A stretch of 64,000 bases of DNA from contig CAVVWD010000032.1 of assembly GCA_963751835.1 (NCBI GenBank), positions 1-64,000 of the forward strand, given 5' to 3'. This stretch comes from JACVRW01 sp963751835. Lineage in GTDB: Bacteria > Actinomycetota > Thermoleophilia > Solirubrobacterales > Thermoleophilaceae. The notes under the pieces are model-generated. The model ran no database searches and was not told the origin of the DNA. It saw only the letters and a list, made by a program, of their open reading frames with translations. Both the position numbers and the translations under genes were made by a program. Shown piece after piece: positions 31,365-39,545 of the stretch (its first letter is position 1; each line of letters opens with the position of its first letter).

Positions 31365-32849
31365 CTACAACGCGAGCGACAGCGGCTGCTCGAGCAGCTC
31401 CTTGACGCGGGCGAGGAACTGCGCGCCGTCGGCTCCGTAGAGGATCCGGTGGTCGCAGACCAGGGTCAGCGTCATCTGGTCCTGCGCCACGATCCGGCCG
31501 CCGGCGTCCACCGCCGGGCGCTTCTCGAGCTTGCCGACGGTGAGGATCGCCGCCTGCGGCGGGTTGATGATCGCGCTGAAGAACTCGATCCCGAACATGC
31601 CGAGGTTCGAGACCGTGAACGTGCCTCCCGAGAGCTCGGGCGGCGTGACGGTCTTGTCGCGAACCTTCTCGATCACCGCCCGCGCGTCCTTCGAGATCTG
31701 CCCGAGCGACTTCTGGTCGGCGTTGAAGACCGTCGGGACCACGAGCGCGTCCTGCGCGGCCACCGCCACGCCGATGTTGACGTTCTCGTAGAGCTCGAAC
31801 TTGCCGTCGCGGTAGGCGCCGTTCACGCGCGGGTGTTCGGTCAGGGCGGTGGCCGCCGCCTTCACCACCATGTCGTTGAAGGACGGCGCCGGGTCGGCCA
31901 CCTCCTTGAGCCGCTTGCGCAGCTCGACTGCCTGCGTCATATCCACGGTCAGGCTGATAGAGAAGTCGGGCGCGGTCGCCTTCGACTCCGCCATGCGCCG
32001 GCTGATCGTCTGCTGCAGCCGGGTCAGCTCCCGGATCTCGGCCTCGCCCTTGGGGCCGGCCTCGCCGCGCTCCGGCTCCGGCGCCGCTGCGGCCGCGGGC
32101 CGTTGCTCCTCGCGCTCGGCTGGCTCGGCCTTGGCCTCTGCGGCTGCCGCCTCGGCCGCGCCGCCGTTCTCGGCGGCGGCCTCGACGTCCGCCTTGACGA
32201 TCCGCCCGCCGGGTCCGCTGCCCTCGATCGCCGCGAGCTCGAGCCCCAGCTCGCGCGCCATTCGCCGCGCGACCGGCGACGCCTTCACGCGCCCGTCGCC
32301 GTCCCCGTCGCCGGCGGGGGCCCGCTCGCGCGTGGCGGTTCCGCCGTCCCCGCGCTCCGCTTCAGCGCCCGAGCGCGTCTCGCCGCCGCCGTCAGCGGCG
32401 CCGGCGCCGGCACGCGACTCGCCGGCGTCGGCGGCCGCCTCGTCCGCCTCGGCCTCGTCGTCAGCTCCGGCCTCGGCCTCGGCGGCCTCACGCTCGCCCG
32501 CCTCGTCCTCAGCTTCGCCCTCGCCGGCCTCCTCTTCCTCGGCGGCCTCCTCGGTCGACGCCTCAGCCTTCTCCTCGCCGCCGGACGGCTTGCCGTTCCC
32601 CTTGACCTCGCCGGCATCGCCGATGCGCGCGATCACCTCACCGATCGGGAGCGTGTCGCCCTCCTCCGCGACGATCTCGACGAGCACGCCGTCGGCGTCC
32701 GCGTCGTAGGTCATGTTGGCCTTGTCGGTCTCGATCTCGACGAGCGGCTCGCCACGCTTGACCTCGGCGCCCACGTCCACCAACCACTTGAGGACCGTGC
32801 CCTCCTCCATCGAGTCGGACAGGCGGGGCATCGTGACGTCGCTGGCCAT
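31365..32849 (-). CDS. pdhC: Dihydrolipoyl acyltransferase E2 of the pyruvate (2-oxoacid) dehydrogenase complex
   Basis: A 494-residue core subunit. One lipoyl domain (1-78) has the lipoylated Lys43 in ETDKANMTYDA. A very acidic Ala/Glu linker (79-187) follows, then the peripheral-subunit-binding domain (188-225; ASPVARRMARELG, GRIVKADV), a second Ala-rich linker, and the catalytic domain (271-494) with its active-site His in CDHRILYGADGAQFL. AGGAGG lies upstream of the ATG. It ends the pdhA-pdhB-E2 operon. The E3 gene is separate, at 42723-44105, and the lipoyl-synthesis genes are at 7356-8965. Confidence 0.93.
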   Translation of the reverse strand: MASDVTMPRLSDSMEEGTVLKWLVDVGAEVKRGEPLVEIETDKANMTYDADADGVLVEIVAEEGDTLPIGEVIARIGDAGEVKGNGKPSGGEEKAEASTEEAAEEEEAGEGEAEDEAGEREAAEAEAGADDEAEADEAAADAGESRAGAGAADGGGETRSGAEAERGDGGTATRERAPAGDGDGDGRVKASPVARRMARELGLELAAIEGSGPGGRIVKADVEAAAENGGAAEAAAAEAKAEPAEREEQRPAAAAAPEPERGEAGPKGEAEIRELTRLQQTISRRMAESKATAPDFSISLTVDMTQAVELRKRLKEVADPAPSFNDMVVKAAATALTEHPRVNGAYRDGKFELYENVNIGVAVAAQDALVVPTVFNADQKSLGQISKDARAVIEKVRDKTVTPPELSGGTFTVSNLGMFGIEFFSAIINPPQAAILTVGKLEKRPAVDAGGRIVAQDQMTLTLVCDHRILYGADGAQFLARVKELLEQPLSLAL

Positions 32850-32864
32850 TCGCTGAGTCTCCTC

Positions 32865-33848
32865 CTATAGGTCCCTGAAGCTGGCGAGGGCGGCGTGGAC
32901 CACGTGCTCCTCGTGCGGGAACGCCGCCTGCTCGAGCGGCTTCGAGTAGGGCATCGGCACATCCGCGCCGGTCACGCGCTGGACGGGAGCATCGAGCCAG
33001 TCGAAGGCCTGCTCCTGGACGAGCGCCGCGATGTTCGCGCCGACGCCTCCGTGCGGCCAGCCCTCCTCGACGATCACGGCGCGGTTGGTCTTCTTCACAG
33101 ACTCGACGATCGTGTCGAGATCGAGCGGGCGCAGCGTGCGCGGGTCGATCACCTCGGCCTCGATCTCGTGCTCTTCGGCCAGGACGTCGGCCGCCTTCTG
33201 GGCGGTGATCGCCATGCGCGAGATGCCGATCAAGGTGACGTCGTCGCCCTCGCGCCGGACGGCGGCCTCGCCGAAGCGCATCGGCCCACCGTTCTCGGGC
33301 ACCTCGCCGCGCTGCCCGTAGAGCGTCTCGTGCTCGATGAACACGACCGGGTTGTCGTCCTTGATCGCCGCCTTGAGCAGGCCCTTGGCGTCAGCGGGTG
33401 TGGACGGCACGGCCACGAGCAGCCCTGGCACGTGGAGGTAGAAGGCCTCGAAGCAGTGCGAGTGCGTGGGCCCGAGCTGGTGGCCGGCGCCCTGCGGCAT
33501 CCGCACCACCAGCGGCACCTTGACCTGGCCGCCGAACATGTACCGGATCGGAGCCGCGTGGTTGACGATCTGGTCCATCGCGAGCAGGGAGAAGTTGATG
33601 GTCATGAGCTCGACCACCGGGCGGAGCCCCAGCATCGCGGAGCCCACGCCCATGCCGACGATCGTGTTCTCCGAGATCGGCGTGTCGCGCACGCGCTTCT
33701 CGCCGAACTCCTCGAGCAGACCGGCGGTCACCTTGAAGGCACCCTGGAACACGCCGATGTCCTCGCCCATGAGGAAGACCTTCTCGTCCGCCTCCATCTC
33801 CTCACGCAGCGCCTGGTTGAGCGCCTCGCGGTAGCGCATCACGGCCAT
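32865..33848 (-). CDS. pdhB: Pyruvate (2-oxoacid) dehydrogenase E1 component, beta subunit
   Basis: A 327-residue transketolase-like subunit that pairs with E1 alpha to form the thiamine-diphosphate site. Family markers are ALNQALREEMEADEKVFLMGEDIG, SENTIVGMGVGSAMLGLRPV, RMPQGAGHQLGPTHSH and DLDTIVESVKKTNRAVIVEE. The ATG shares one base with the pdhA stop (TGATG), so subunit synthesis is coupled. Confidence 0.94.
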   Translation of the reverse strand: MAVMRYREALNQALREEMEADEKVFLMGEDIGVFQGAFKVTAGLLEEFGEKRVRDTPISENTIVGMGVGSAMLGLRPVVELMTINFSLLAMDQIVNHAAPIRYMFGGQVKVPLVVRMPQGAGHQLGPTHSHCFEAFYLHVPGLLVAVPSTPADAKGLLKAAIKDDNPVVFIEHETLYGQRGEVPENGGPMRFGEAAVRREGDDVTLIGISRMAITAQKAADVLAEEHEIEAEVIDPRTLRPLDLDTIVESVKKTNRAVIVEEGWPHGGVGANIAALVQEQAFDWLDAPVQRVTGADVPMPYSKPLEQAAFPHEEHVVHAALASFRDL

Positions 33849-35341
33849 CAGCCGTCGCCCCCGCGCTCGTCGCGCTCCTCGGCCGCGGGCTCGCCGTCGC
33901 CTGAGGCCTCCGGCTCGCTGCCCTCCTCGCCGGATTCGTCTGCGTCCTCGTCGCCGGCGGCCTTGGGCTCGCCGCCCTCGTCCCCGGACTTCTCCGCGTT
34001 CTCGTCGCCGGTCGCCTCGGGCTCCTCGCGCTGCTCGGCCTCTTCCTCGTCCTCGCCCGGACCCTGCTGCTCCCCCTCCTCGTCCTGGTCCCTCGCCGCG
34101 CGGCGCTTGCGCGCGTCGCGGTCGCCGACCCCCGCGTAGGCGGCGCCCTTCTCAGCGAGCTCGTGCGGGATTTCGCCCGCCTCGCGCTCGCGCTCGCCGC
34201 GGTGCACCTCGGGGGAGCGCTCATCCACTGTCCACCACGCGGGGACCTCATCGGAGAAGACGTAGACGTCGTCGTACAGGGAGTCGAGGTCGGGGAACGG
34301 GGACTCGTCGGCGAAGCGCTGGGCCTCGTCGACCCGCTCGATCGCCTCCTCGTCAAGCTTCTCGACCTCGTCCTGCGAGATCACGTCCTCGTCGACGAGG
34401 CGGTCGGCGAACGCCCGGATCGGGTCGCGCTCGCGCCACTCCTCGACCTCCTCCTTGGAGCGGTACTCCTCAGGGTCGGCCATCGAGTGGCCCCGGTAGC
34501 GGTAGGTCACGGCCTCCACGAGCTGCGGCTTGCGCTCGTCGCGCGCGGATTTCAGCGCCTCGGTCACGACCGAGTGCACGTCGAGCACGTCCATGCCGTC
34601 GCAGCGCGTGCCGGGAACGCCGAAGCCCTCGGACTTGAGCGACAGATCCGTCACCGCCGAGTGGCGATGCAGCGCGGTACCCATGCCGAACTGGTTGTTG
34701 ATGATCAGGAAGACGACGGGCAGCTTCCAGAGCGCCGCCAGGTTCATGGTCTCGCCGAAGGTGCCCTGGTTGGTGGCGCCGTCGCCCATCATCGAGAGGA
34801 TCGCGTCGTCGGTCTCGAGGTAGTCGCAGGCGAGGGCCACGCCGGCCGAGAGCGGCAGGCTGCCGCCGACGATTCCGTAGCCGCCGAGGAAACGGCGCTC
34901 CCAGTCGAACAGGTGCATCGACCCGCCGCGGCCCTTGGAGCAGCCGTCCTCGCGGCCGAAGAGCTCCGCCATCACCGCGTTCGGGTCCGTCCCGCGGGCG
35001 ATCGCCTGGCCGTGCTCGCGATAGGTGGACATGAGGTAGTCCGTCTCGTTGAGCGCCTGGGTCGCGCCGACGACCGTGGCCTCCTCGCCGATGCACAGAT
35101 GGAGGAAGCCGCCGATCTTCGCCTTCGCATACATCTCGCCCGCGCGCTCCTCGAAGCGGCGGATCAGCATCATCTTCGAGAGAACCGTGCGGCAGGTTTC
35201 CTCGTCCGGAAGGTCGTGCTTGATCTGCCCGAACCCGATCTCCTCGGCGCCCGGTACCTCGGCCGGGGAGTCCGCCCCGTTGCCCTTCTCCTCAGCAGCC
35301 TTGGCGTCCTTGTCCTTGGTGGCAGCGTCCCTGGTCGCCAT
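33848..35341 (-). CDS. pdhA: Pyruvate (2-oxoacid) dehydrogenase E1 component, alpha subunit, with long acidic tail
   Basis: A 497-residue subunit, well over the usual 330-380. The core (about 45-365) has the thiamine-diphosphate motif from GDGATNQGTF (186 onward) to IINN (213-216), and the loop YRYRGHSMADPEEYRS. From about residue 375 the protein becomes a low-complexity tail rich in Glu, Asp, Gly and Ala (QQGPGEDEEEAEQREEPEA and similar), with no stop or frame break. A -10-like TACAGT lies 8 nt before ATG 35341, so the operon mRNA is probably leaderless. Pyruvate is the likely substrate, although branched-chain 2-oxoacids cannot be excluded. Confidence 0.92.
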   Translation of the reverse strand: MATRDAATKDKDAKAAEEKGNGADSPAEVPGAEEIGFGQIKHDLPDEETCRTVLSKMMLIRRFEERAGEMYAKAKIGGFLHLCIGEEATVVGATQALNETDYLMSTYREHGQAIARGTDPNAVMAELFGREDGCSKGRGGSMHLFDWERRFLGGYGIVGGSLPLSAGVALACDYLETDDAILSMMGDGATNQGTFGETMNLAALWKLPVVFLIINNQFGMGTALHRHSAVTDLSLKSEGFGVPGTRCDGMDVLDVHSVVTEALKSARDERKPQLVEAVTYRYRGHSMADPEEYRSKEEVEEWRERDPIRAFADRLVDEDVISQDEVEKLDEEAIERVDEAQRFADESPFPDLDSLYDDVYVFSDEVPAWWTVDERSPEVHRGEREREAGEIPHELAEKGAAYAGVGDRDARKRRAARDQDEEGEQQGPGEDEEEAEQREEPEATGDENAEKSGDEGGEPKAAGDEDADESGEEGSEPEASGDGEPAAEERDERGGDG

Positions 35342-35349
35342 TGCTGCGG

Positions 35350-35355
35350 ACTGTA
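35350..35355 (-). promoter_or_regulatory. -10 box of the pdh operon
   Basis: TACAGT on the minus strand, 8 nt before ATG 35341. Confidence 0.45.
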
Positions 35356-35503
35356 CCCGGTGACGACCGGCTTCAACTTGACGCCGCGGCCGCCTTGCGG
35401 GAGGCTCTGTTTGGTGCCCGGCTGACGCTGACAGTTCCCGTTCGACCTGCTTCCAAGGCCGCCGCCTGGGATTGCGCCGGCGGTGGTTGTGTGCGCCGCT
35501 GCG

Positions 35504-35785
35504 CTACGGCGTCGGGCGCACGCCGAGCTTCACCTCGAGCGAGCGCGTGACCGAGCCGCGCCGGTACTCGATCTCGACCCGCCGCCCCGGCCGCTGATCC
35601 TCGATTGCGGTAGCCACGTCATCGGAGTCGCGCACGCGCCGGCCGTCGATGGACAGGATCACGTCGCCGTCGCGCAGGCCCGCCTCGGCGGCGGGCGCGC
35701 CCGGGACCGCTTCGACCACAAGCGCCCCCGGGCCGCGCTCCGGGTCCGACGTGCTCACGCCCAGATAGGCGCGGCGCACGCTCAC
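35504..35785 (-). CDS. PDZ domain of an HtrA-like protease, separated by a frameshift
   Basis: Ninety-three residues that form a complete PDZ domain: RRAYLGVST (carboxylate-binding loop region), VVEAVPGAPAAEAGLRDGDVILSIDGRRV, and a C-terminal strand. It is the normal continuation of the protease domain encoded in another frame immediately upstream. Joining them needs a one-base shift at about 35783-35797. Independent translation from the GTG at 35785 is possible but a lone PDZ fragment is not expected. Confidence 0.7.
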   Translation of the reverse strand: MSVRRAYLGVSTSDPERGPGALVVEAVPGAPAAEAGLRDGDVILSIDGRRVRDSDDVATAIEDQRPGRRVEIEYRRGSVTRSLEVKLGVRPTP

Positions 35786-36578
35786 CGCGGCGCTCGAGCT
35801 CCCGCGCGATGCGCCGCAACGTGTCGATCGGCACGGCGAAGGACAGGCCGTCGCCGCGGCTCTGCGCGATCACCCCGATCACCCGGCCACGGCCGTCCAG
35901 GAGCGGCCCGCCGGAGTTGCCCGGGTTGACGGCGGCGTCGGTCTGGATTGCGTCGCGGATGCGCGCGCCGTCAGGGGCGGTGATTCGCCTACCCACGGCG
36001 GAAACCACGCCCGCGGTCAGCGTCCGCGCCAGGCCGAACGGGTTGCCGATCGCAATGGCCGTGTCACCCGGGCGGACGTCGGCCGACCGGCCAAGCGGCA
36101 GCGTAGGCAGGCTGCGTGCCCGCTCGCGTGCCAGGCGCAGGATTGCCAGGTCGGTCGAGGCGTCGCTGCCCAGTACGCGGGCGCGCGCACGCCGGCCACC
36201 GAGGCGCACCGCCACGAGCTCGGCCCCGGCCACCACGTGCTGGTTGGTCACTATGCGCCCGCCCGCTATCGCGAAGCCGGTGCCGGTGGCGACGCCATCG
36301 TCCTCGCGCGGTGGGCCATCTGGCCACTCAACGCCGGGCTGGCGGCCCTCGACTACGAACACCGCACGACGTGCGCGGCGATAGACCTCTCCGACGCTCG
36401 GCGCGGCCGGGGCCGTCTGGGTGGGGGCCTGAGGCCGCGACTCCTGACGCGGCGTGGGTGCCCGCGCCGCCGTGTCGTGGTCCTCTCCCGCACCCGCGAG
36501 CAGGAAAATCGCGGCCACCGCGCAGCCGGAGGCCAGGCCGCCGAGCAGCGCCGCAAGGAGGGGGGAGATGGAGCGCAT
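35619..36578 (-). CDS. HtrA/DegP-type serine protease, frameshifted before the PDZ domain
   Basis: An exported trypsin-fold protease with an N-terminal membrane anchor (SPLLAALLGGLASGCAVAAI). The catalytic triad is intact: His in TNQHVV, Asp in STDLAIL, Ser in NPGNSGGPLL. After FAVPIDTLRRIARELERRG the frame runs into Arg-rich non-homologous sequence, while the PDZ domain continues in the next frame. One extra base (or a two-base loss) near 35790 would explain this. It could be a sequencing error, a recent pseudogene, or less likely a programmed shift. True coding length would be about 358 residues (35504-36578). Confidence 0.75.
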   Translation of the reverse strand: MRSISPLLAALLGGLASGCAVAAIFLLAGAGEDHDTAARAPTPRQESRPQAPTQTAPAAPSVGEVYRRARRAVFVVEGRQPGVEWPDGPPREDDGVATGTGFAIAGGRIVTNQHVVAGAELVAVRLGGRRARARVLGSDASTDLAILRLARERARSLPTLPLGRSADVRPGDTAIAIGNPFGLARTLTAGVVSAVGRRITAPDGARIRDAIQTDAAVNPGNSGGPLLDGRGRVIGVIAQSRGDGLSFAVPIDTLRRIARELERRGERAPRLSGREHVGPGARPGGACGRSGPGRARRRGGPARRRRDPVHRRPARARLR

Positions 36579-36637
36579 CGACGTTCGTCGACCGAGTGCC
36601 GGCCGGCGCCTGGGAACGCCGGCCGGCTTCCGGTCGG

Positions 36638-36961
36638 CTACAGCAGGGCCGACTCCTGCCCGCCTTGCCCGTCCGACCCCTGTCCGCCTTGCCCGTCCTT
36701 CTCGGGACAGTCGCCGCGGTCTCCCTGGCCGCGGTCGCGCTGCCCGCCGTCGGGCGTGGTCGATTGCGCGGGCACAGCGCCCGCGCCCGACGAGCTGCCG
36801 TCGTCGGCAGCCGAGCCGTCTGAGCCGCCGCCTGCCAGCGCGACGCCCACGGGCACCGCGGCCAGCACGCCGGCCACCACCAGGGCGGTCACAACGCGGT
36901 GTCCGCGCCGGGGGCCTCCGTTGCTCTCGTTTGCCGGTTGATCTGTGGATCGTTCATCCAT
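36638..36961 (-). CDS. Small single-pass or secreted hypothetical protein
   Basis: About 107 residues: a short polar N terminus, one hydrophobic segment (VVTALVVAGVLAAVPVGVALAGG) and then a Gly/Asp/Gln-rich tail with repeated GQGG units and a single Cys. No family is recognised. ATG 36961 is preferred over GTG 36967 because TAGGGT on the minus strand ends 7 nt before it. Probably envelope-associated; function unknown. Confidence 0.65.
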   Translation of the reverse strand: MDERSTDQPANESNGGPRRGHRVVTALVVAGVLAAVPVGVALAGGGSDGSAADDGSSSGAGAVPAQSTTPDGGQRDRGQGDRGDCPEKDGQGGQGSDGQGGQESALL

Positions 36962-36968
36962 GAGCACG

Positions 36969-36974
36969 ACCCTA
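36969..36974 (-). promoter_or_regulatory. -10 box of the small hypothetical gene
   Basis: TAGGGT on the minus strand, 7 nt before ATG 36961. Confidence 0.4.
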
Positions 36975-37078
36975 CGAGGGGGTCTGTCAACGGGAGATAA
37001 CGGCTCTTAGGTTCGGCTTACAGGGCGCCACGCCTGTCGTACGCCGCCCGCCGAACCCTGGGGCGTGACGAGGAACGG

Positions 37079-37125
37079 GTGCGTGACGAGTTACGTGCGC
37101 CATCCGAACGAAACTCGTCACGCAC
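37079..37125. repeat. Perfect 14-bp inverted repeat with an extra half-site
   Basis: GTGCGTGACGAGTT (37079-37092) and its complement AACTCGTCACGCAC (37112-37125) are separated by 19 nt. A third partial copy, GCGTGACGAG, lies just before (about 37063-37072). It is in the spacer between two minus-strand genes and could be a terminator hairpin or an operator. No U tract follows. Confidence 0.6.
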
Positions 37126-37163
37126 TCCGACCTCGGCCCCGTCGGACTGCTTCGGTTGATCCT

Positions 37164-37760
37164 TCAACCGGTCTCGGATCGGCGTCGTGCTACCGCGGCC
37201 GTGGCTTCCTCGAGGCGGTCGTCGCCCCAGAACAGCTCGTCGCCGACGGCGATGGTCGGGACCCCGCGCACGCCTCGGTCGTAAGCCTCGCGGGTGACAT
37301 CGCGGAGTCGGTCCTTGACCGACTGGGTGTCGAGCGCCTTGAGAACGGCGTTCGGATGAAGCTCGCAGGCGGCCGCCGCCATGAGGACGTAGTCGGTGTC
37401 CGAGAGGTCCTTGCCGCCGGCGAAGGCCTGCCGGAAGGCGGCCAGGGTGAAGGCTACGGTGCGGCCGAGCTGCTGCGCCCAGACCGCGGCCCGCATCGCC
37501 TTGAGGGTGTTGTTGGGCCAGCCCTCGGGCCAGCGAATCGGCATCAGCCCGTACTCGGCCGCGCGGCGCTCGACCTCAACCATGCCGGCCTCCCGCTCGT
37601 CCGTGACTCCCCACGACCGTCCGCCCGACTCCTTCCAGATGCCCCCGAGCAGGATCGGCTGCCAGACGGGCACCTCCGGCAGAACTTGGTGAATGCGCTC
37701 GGCGGTCAGGTACGAGTACGGCGAGCCGAGGTCGTAGTAGAAGACGGGTCGGTCGTCCAC
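37164..37760 (-). CDS. DsbA/2-hydroxychromene-2-carboxylate isomerase-like thioredoxin-fold protein
   Basis: A 198-residue cytosolic protein of the DsbA-like/GST-kappa group. VFYYDLGSPYSYLTAERI replaces the CxxC redox site with SPYS, as in 2-hydroxychromene-2-carboxylate isomerases and FrnE relatives. GVPTIAVGDELFWGDDRL is the cis-Pro loop and C-terminal element. A glutathione- or thiol-dependent isomerase/oxidoreductase role is plausible; the substrate is unknown. GTG 37760 lies 6 nt after TACGCT, again without a Shine-Dalgarno sequence. Confidence 0.85.
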   Translation of the reverse strand: MDDRPVFYYDLGSPYSYLTAERIHQVLPEVPVWQPILLGGIWKESGGRSWGVTDEREAGMVEVERRAAEYGLMPIRWPEGWPNNTLKAMRAAVWAQQLGRTVAFTLAAFRQAFAGGKDLSDTDYVLMAAAACELHPNAVLKALDTQSVKDRLRDVTREAYDRGVRGVPTIAVGDELFWGDDRLEEATAAVARRRSETG

Positions 37761-37766
37761 CTGTGA

Positions 37767-37772
37767 AGCGTA
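37767..37772 (-). promoter_or_regulatory. -10 box of the DsbA-like gene
   Basis: TACGCT on the minus strand, 6 nt before GTG 37760. Confidence 0.45.
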
Positions 37773-37784
37773 CGACCGGAGGGC

Positions 37785-38630
37785 TCAGCGCAGTCTGAGT
37801 TCCTGACCCACCGCGATCAGATCCGGGTCACCGCTCGGGATCAGCTCGCGGTTGAGCTCCCAGAGCCTCGCCACCTCGGCCGCAATGCTTGTCGCCGAGG
37901 CGTCGAGTCCGAGGAGCCCCTCGGCGATCGTCCAGAGCGACTCGCCCTGCTGCACGACGTGGACCCGCTCGCCTCGGTCGGCCGCGGACCTACGACGCGA
38001 AGCGCCAGAGTCATCGGCGGCCTGGCTGTCGGCCACCTGGTCCGCGGCGGTGACGACTTCGGGCGAGCCGGACGCCATTGGTGTGGCATCGCCGGGATCT
38101 GCCGCTGGAGCCGGCGCCGGACGAGGGTCGGCTGGAGCGACCGCAGTCAACCGTCGCTGCTTCACAGCTGCCTTGGGACCCGAATCCGGCTCGGCGGGGA
38201 GGGGCTGAGGCTCGGGGAGTGGCGCGGGTGCGGCCTCCGGCGCGGCGGTCGACGGCGGTGGCTCGATCGAGAACCCAGGAGCGGGCGGCGCGCCGGGTTG
38301 AACCCCCTCGACGGGCCTCACCGGGGCGTCCTCGACGACACCTGGGGCCGGAGTCTCGGGTGCTGCCAGTGGCGCGAGCCGACCGTCCGGATCATCGGTG
38401 GGCTCGGTCTCCAGTGGAGCGTCGTCGGGCGAGGAGTCCGGCGAGGGTCCTGATTGAGGTCCGGTGTCGAACGGCAGATCAGTGTCGCCGCCCGGGTCGA
38501 AGCTTGGACTGTCCGTATCAACGCCCTGTCCGAGCTCCGGTGAGGTCCCGCCCTCCTGCGAACGGTCGGGCTCGGCCGCGATGCTCGCGGCCGGGACCAC
38601 CGCCGCCAGCGCGAGTAAGGCGCTGGTCAG
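37785..38630 (-). CDS. Secreted LysM-domain protein (start unresolved)
   Basis: A Pro/Ala-rich exported protein ending in one LysM domain (VHVVQQGESLWTIAEGLLG to DLIAVGQELRLR), a peptidoglycan-binding module. The middle 180 residues are a low-complexity spacer rich in Pro, Ala, Asp and Glu. The first canonical start, GTG 38600, falls inside what reads as a signal peptide (SVLTSALLALAAVVPAASIA). No ATG, GTG or TTG precedes it in frame. CTG 38630 would restore most of the signal and is used here as the outer limit, but the true start may be further upstream. Confidence 0.68.
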   Translation of the reverse strand: MTSALLALAAVVPAASIAAEPDRSQEGGTSPELGQGVDTDSPSFDPGGDTDLPFDTGPQSGPSPDSSPDDAPLETEPTDDPDGRLAPLAAPETPAPGVVEDAPVRPVEGVQPGAPPAPGFSIEPPPSTAAPEAAPAPLPEPQPLPAEPDSGPKAAVKQRRLTAVAPADPRPAPAPAADPGDATPMASGSPEVVTAADQVADSQAADDSGASRRRSAADRGERVHVVQQGESLWTIAEGLLGLDASATSIAAEVARLWELNRELIPSGDPDLIAVGQELRLR

Positions 38631-38839
38631 GACAGACCGGGCATATCTGAGCTGGTGCGGGAAGGCGATCGGGAGTACGACGTCTCGGACGACTGTGGTG
38701 AGCGGAGCGGGGCCGCGGACCGCGCGTGAGACGCCGGAGGCGGGTTGTCGCCAGCCTCGACGAGATCCGTGGGAAGCGAAGCCCTATGCCGGAGCGTGTG
38801 GGTCTCGTCCTGTTGCACGGTCTAGAGCTCCGCGTCTGG

Positions 38840-39463
38840 TTAGTTCAGTGGGTCGGTGACACAGCGGAAGGCCTTGGCGCCCGCCGCGGTATTGGGTGTG
38901 ACGGCGACGCTGCCGCCGGCGTCGGTTACGAACAAGACATCCACCCGTCCCGTCGGAAGCGGGATAGACGTTCCGGGTCAGCTCTCCTCCGGCCGCCAGG
39001 CTGACGCCGGGCTCCCCGATGGCGGTCATGAGCTCGTCGTGGCTCGGCAGGCGTCGTCCCGGGGTCGCATCGAACGGTCGACCCCTTCACACGTAACCGC
39101 CGCTAGGGCGTACGGCAGCGGTCCCCGCGCGCTCGTCTCAACGCAGACGTCGGACACCGGCACCGTCCCTTCTGGGCATCTGATCAACAGGCGGGCTGCG
39201 GAAAGACCGTTGAGCCGGTCGGCGTTCCTCGCCCGCGGGACCTTGCCCAGCCGGGACTCCTTGACGCGGCTGCCACCGAGCGTGTTCTTCTTCAGATCGC
39301 GATAGCTCAGCGACCCGTTCCGGACGTCGGCCCCGGTGATCGTCAGCGCCGCGTACGACGAGCCACCCAGGGCGATGAACACGGCTGCCGTCGCCATCAC
39401 GTTGGCGTAGCTCAGGCGCCGGCGCAGCGCTCGCCTCACGCGACCTCCCTCTTCCGCTTCCAT
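38840..39463 (-). pseudogene. Exported hypothetical protein with two apparent frameshifts
   Basis: The N-terminal part (from ATG 39463) has the RRRLSYANVMATAAVFIALG signal region, then ITGADVRNGSLSYRDLKKN and SRLGKVPRARNADRLNGLS, a secreted family I associate with Thermoleophilia. After TCEGVDRSM the frame ends at TGA 39026, but GRRLPSHDELMTAIGEPG continues in a second frame. After YPASDGTGG a third frame continues with VDVLFVTDAGGSVAVTPN to a natural TAA at 38840. Breaks lie near 39060, in a C run, and 38945. Either sequence errors or a decayed gene. Confidence 0.72.
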
Positions 39464-39545
39464 ACCCCGCGATAACCCACTCGCGTGGCCGGAGTCGCGC
39501 ATCCCGGTCGCGAGGCAAGCCCAAGCTCTCGGAGCCGGCCGCCGC

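Noticed and set aside
31225..31440. Small plus-strand frame in the LOG-E2 spacer
   Set aside because: No start-site signal or protein-like sequence, and it runs into the E2 coding region on the other strand.
36969..36990. TTGACA upstream of the small hypothetical gene as a -35 element
   Set aside because: It is only 10 bp from the TAGGGT -10 box, too close for a normal promoter pair.
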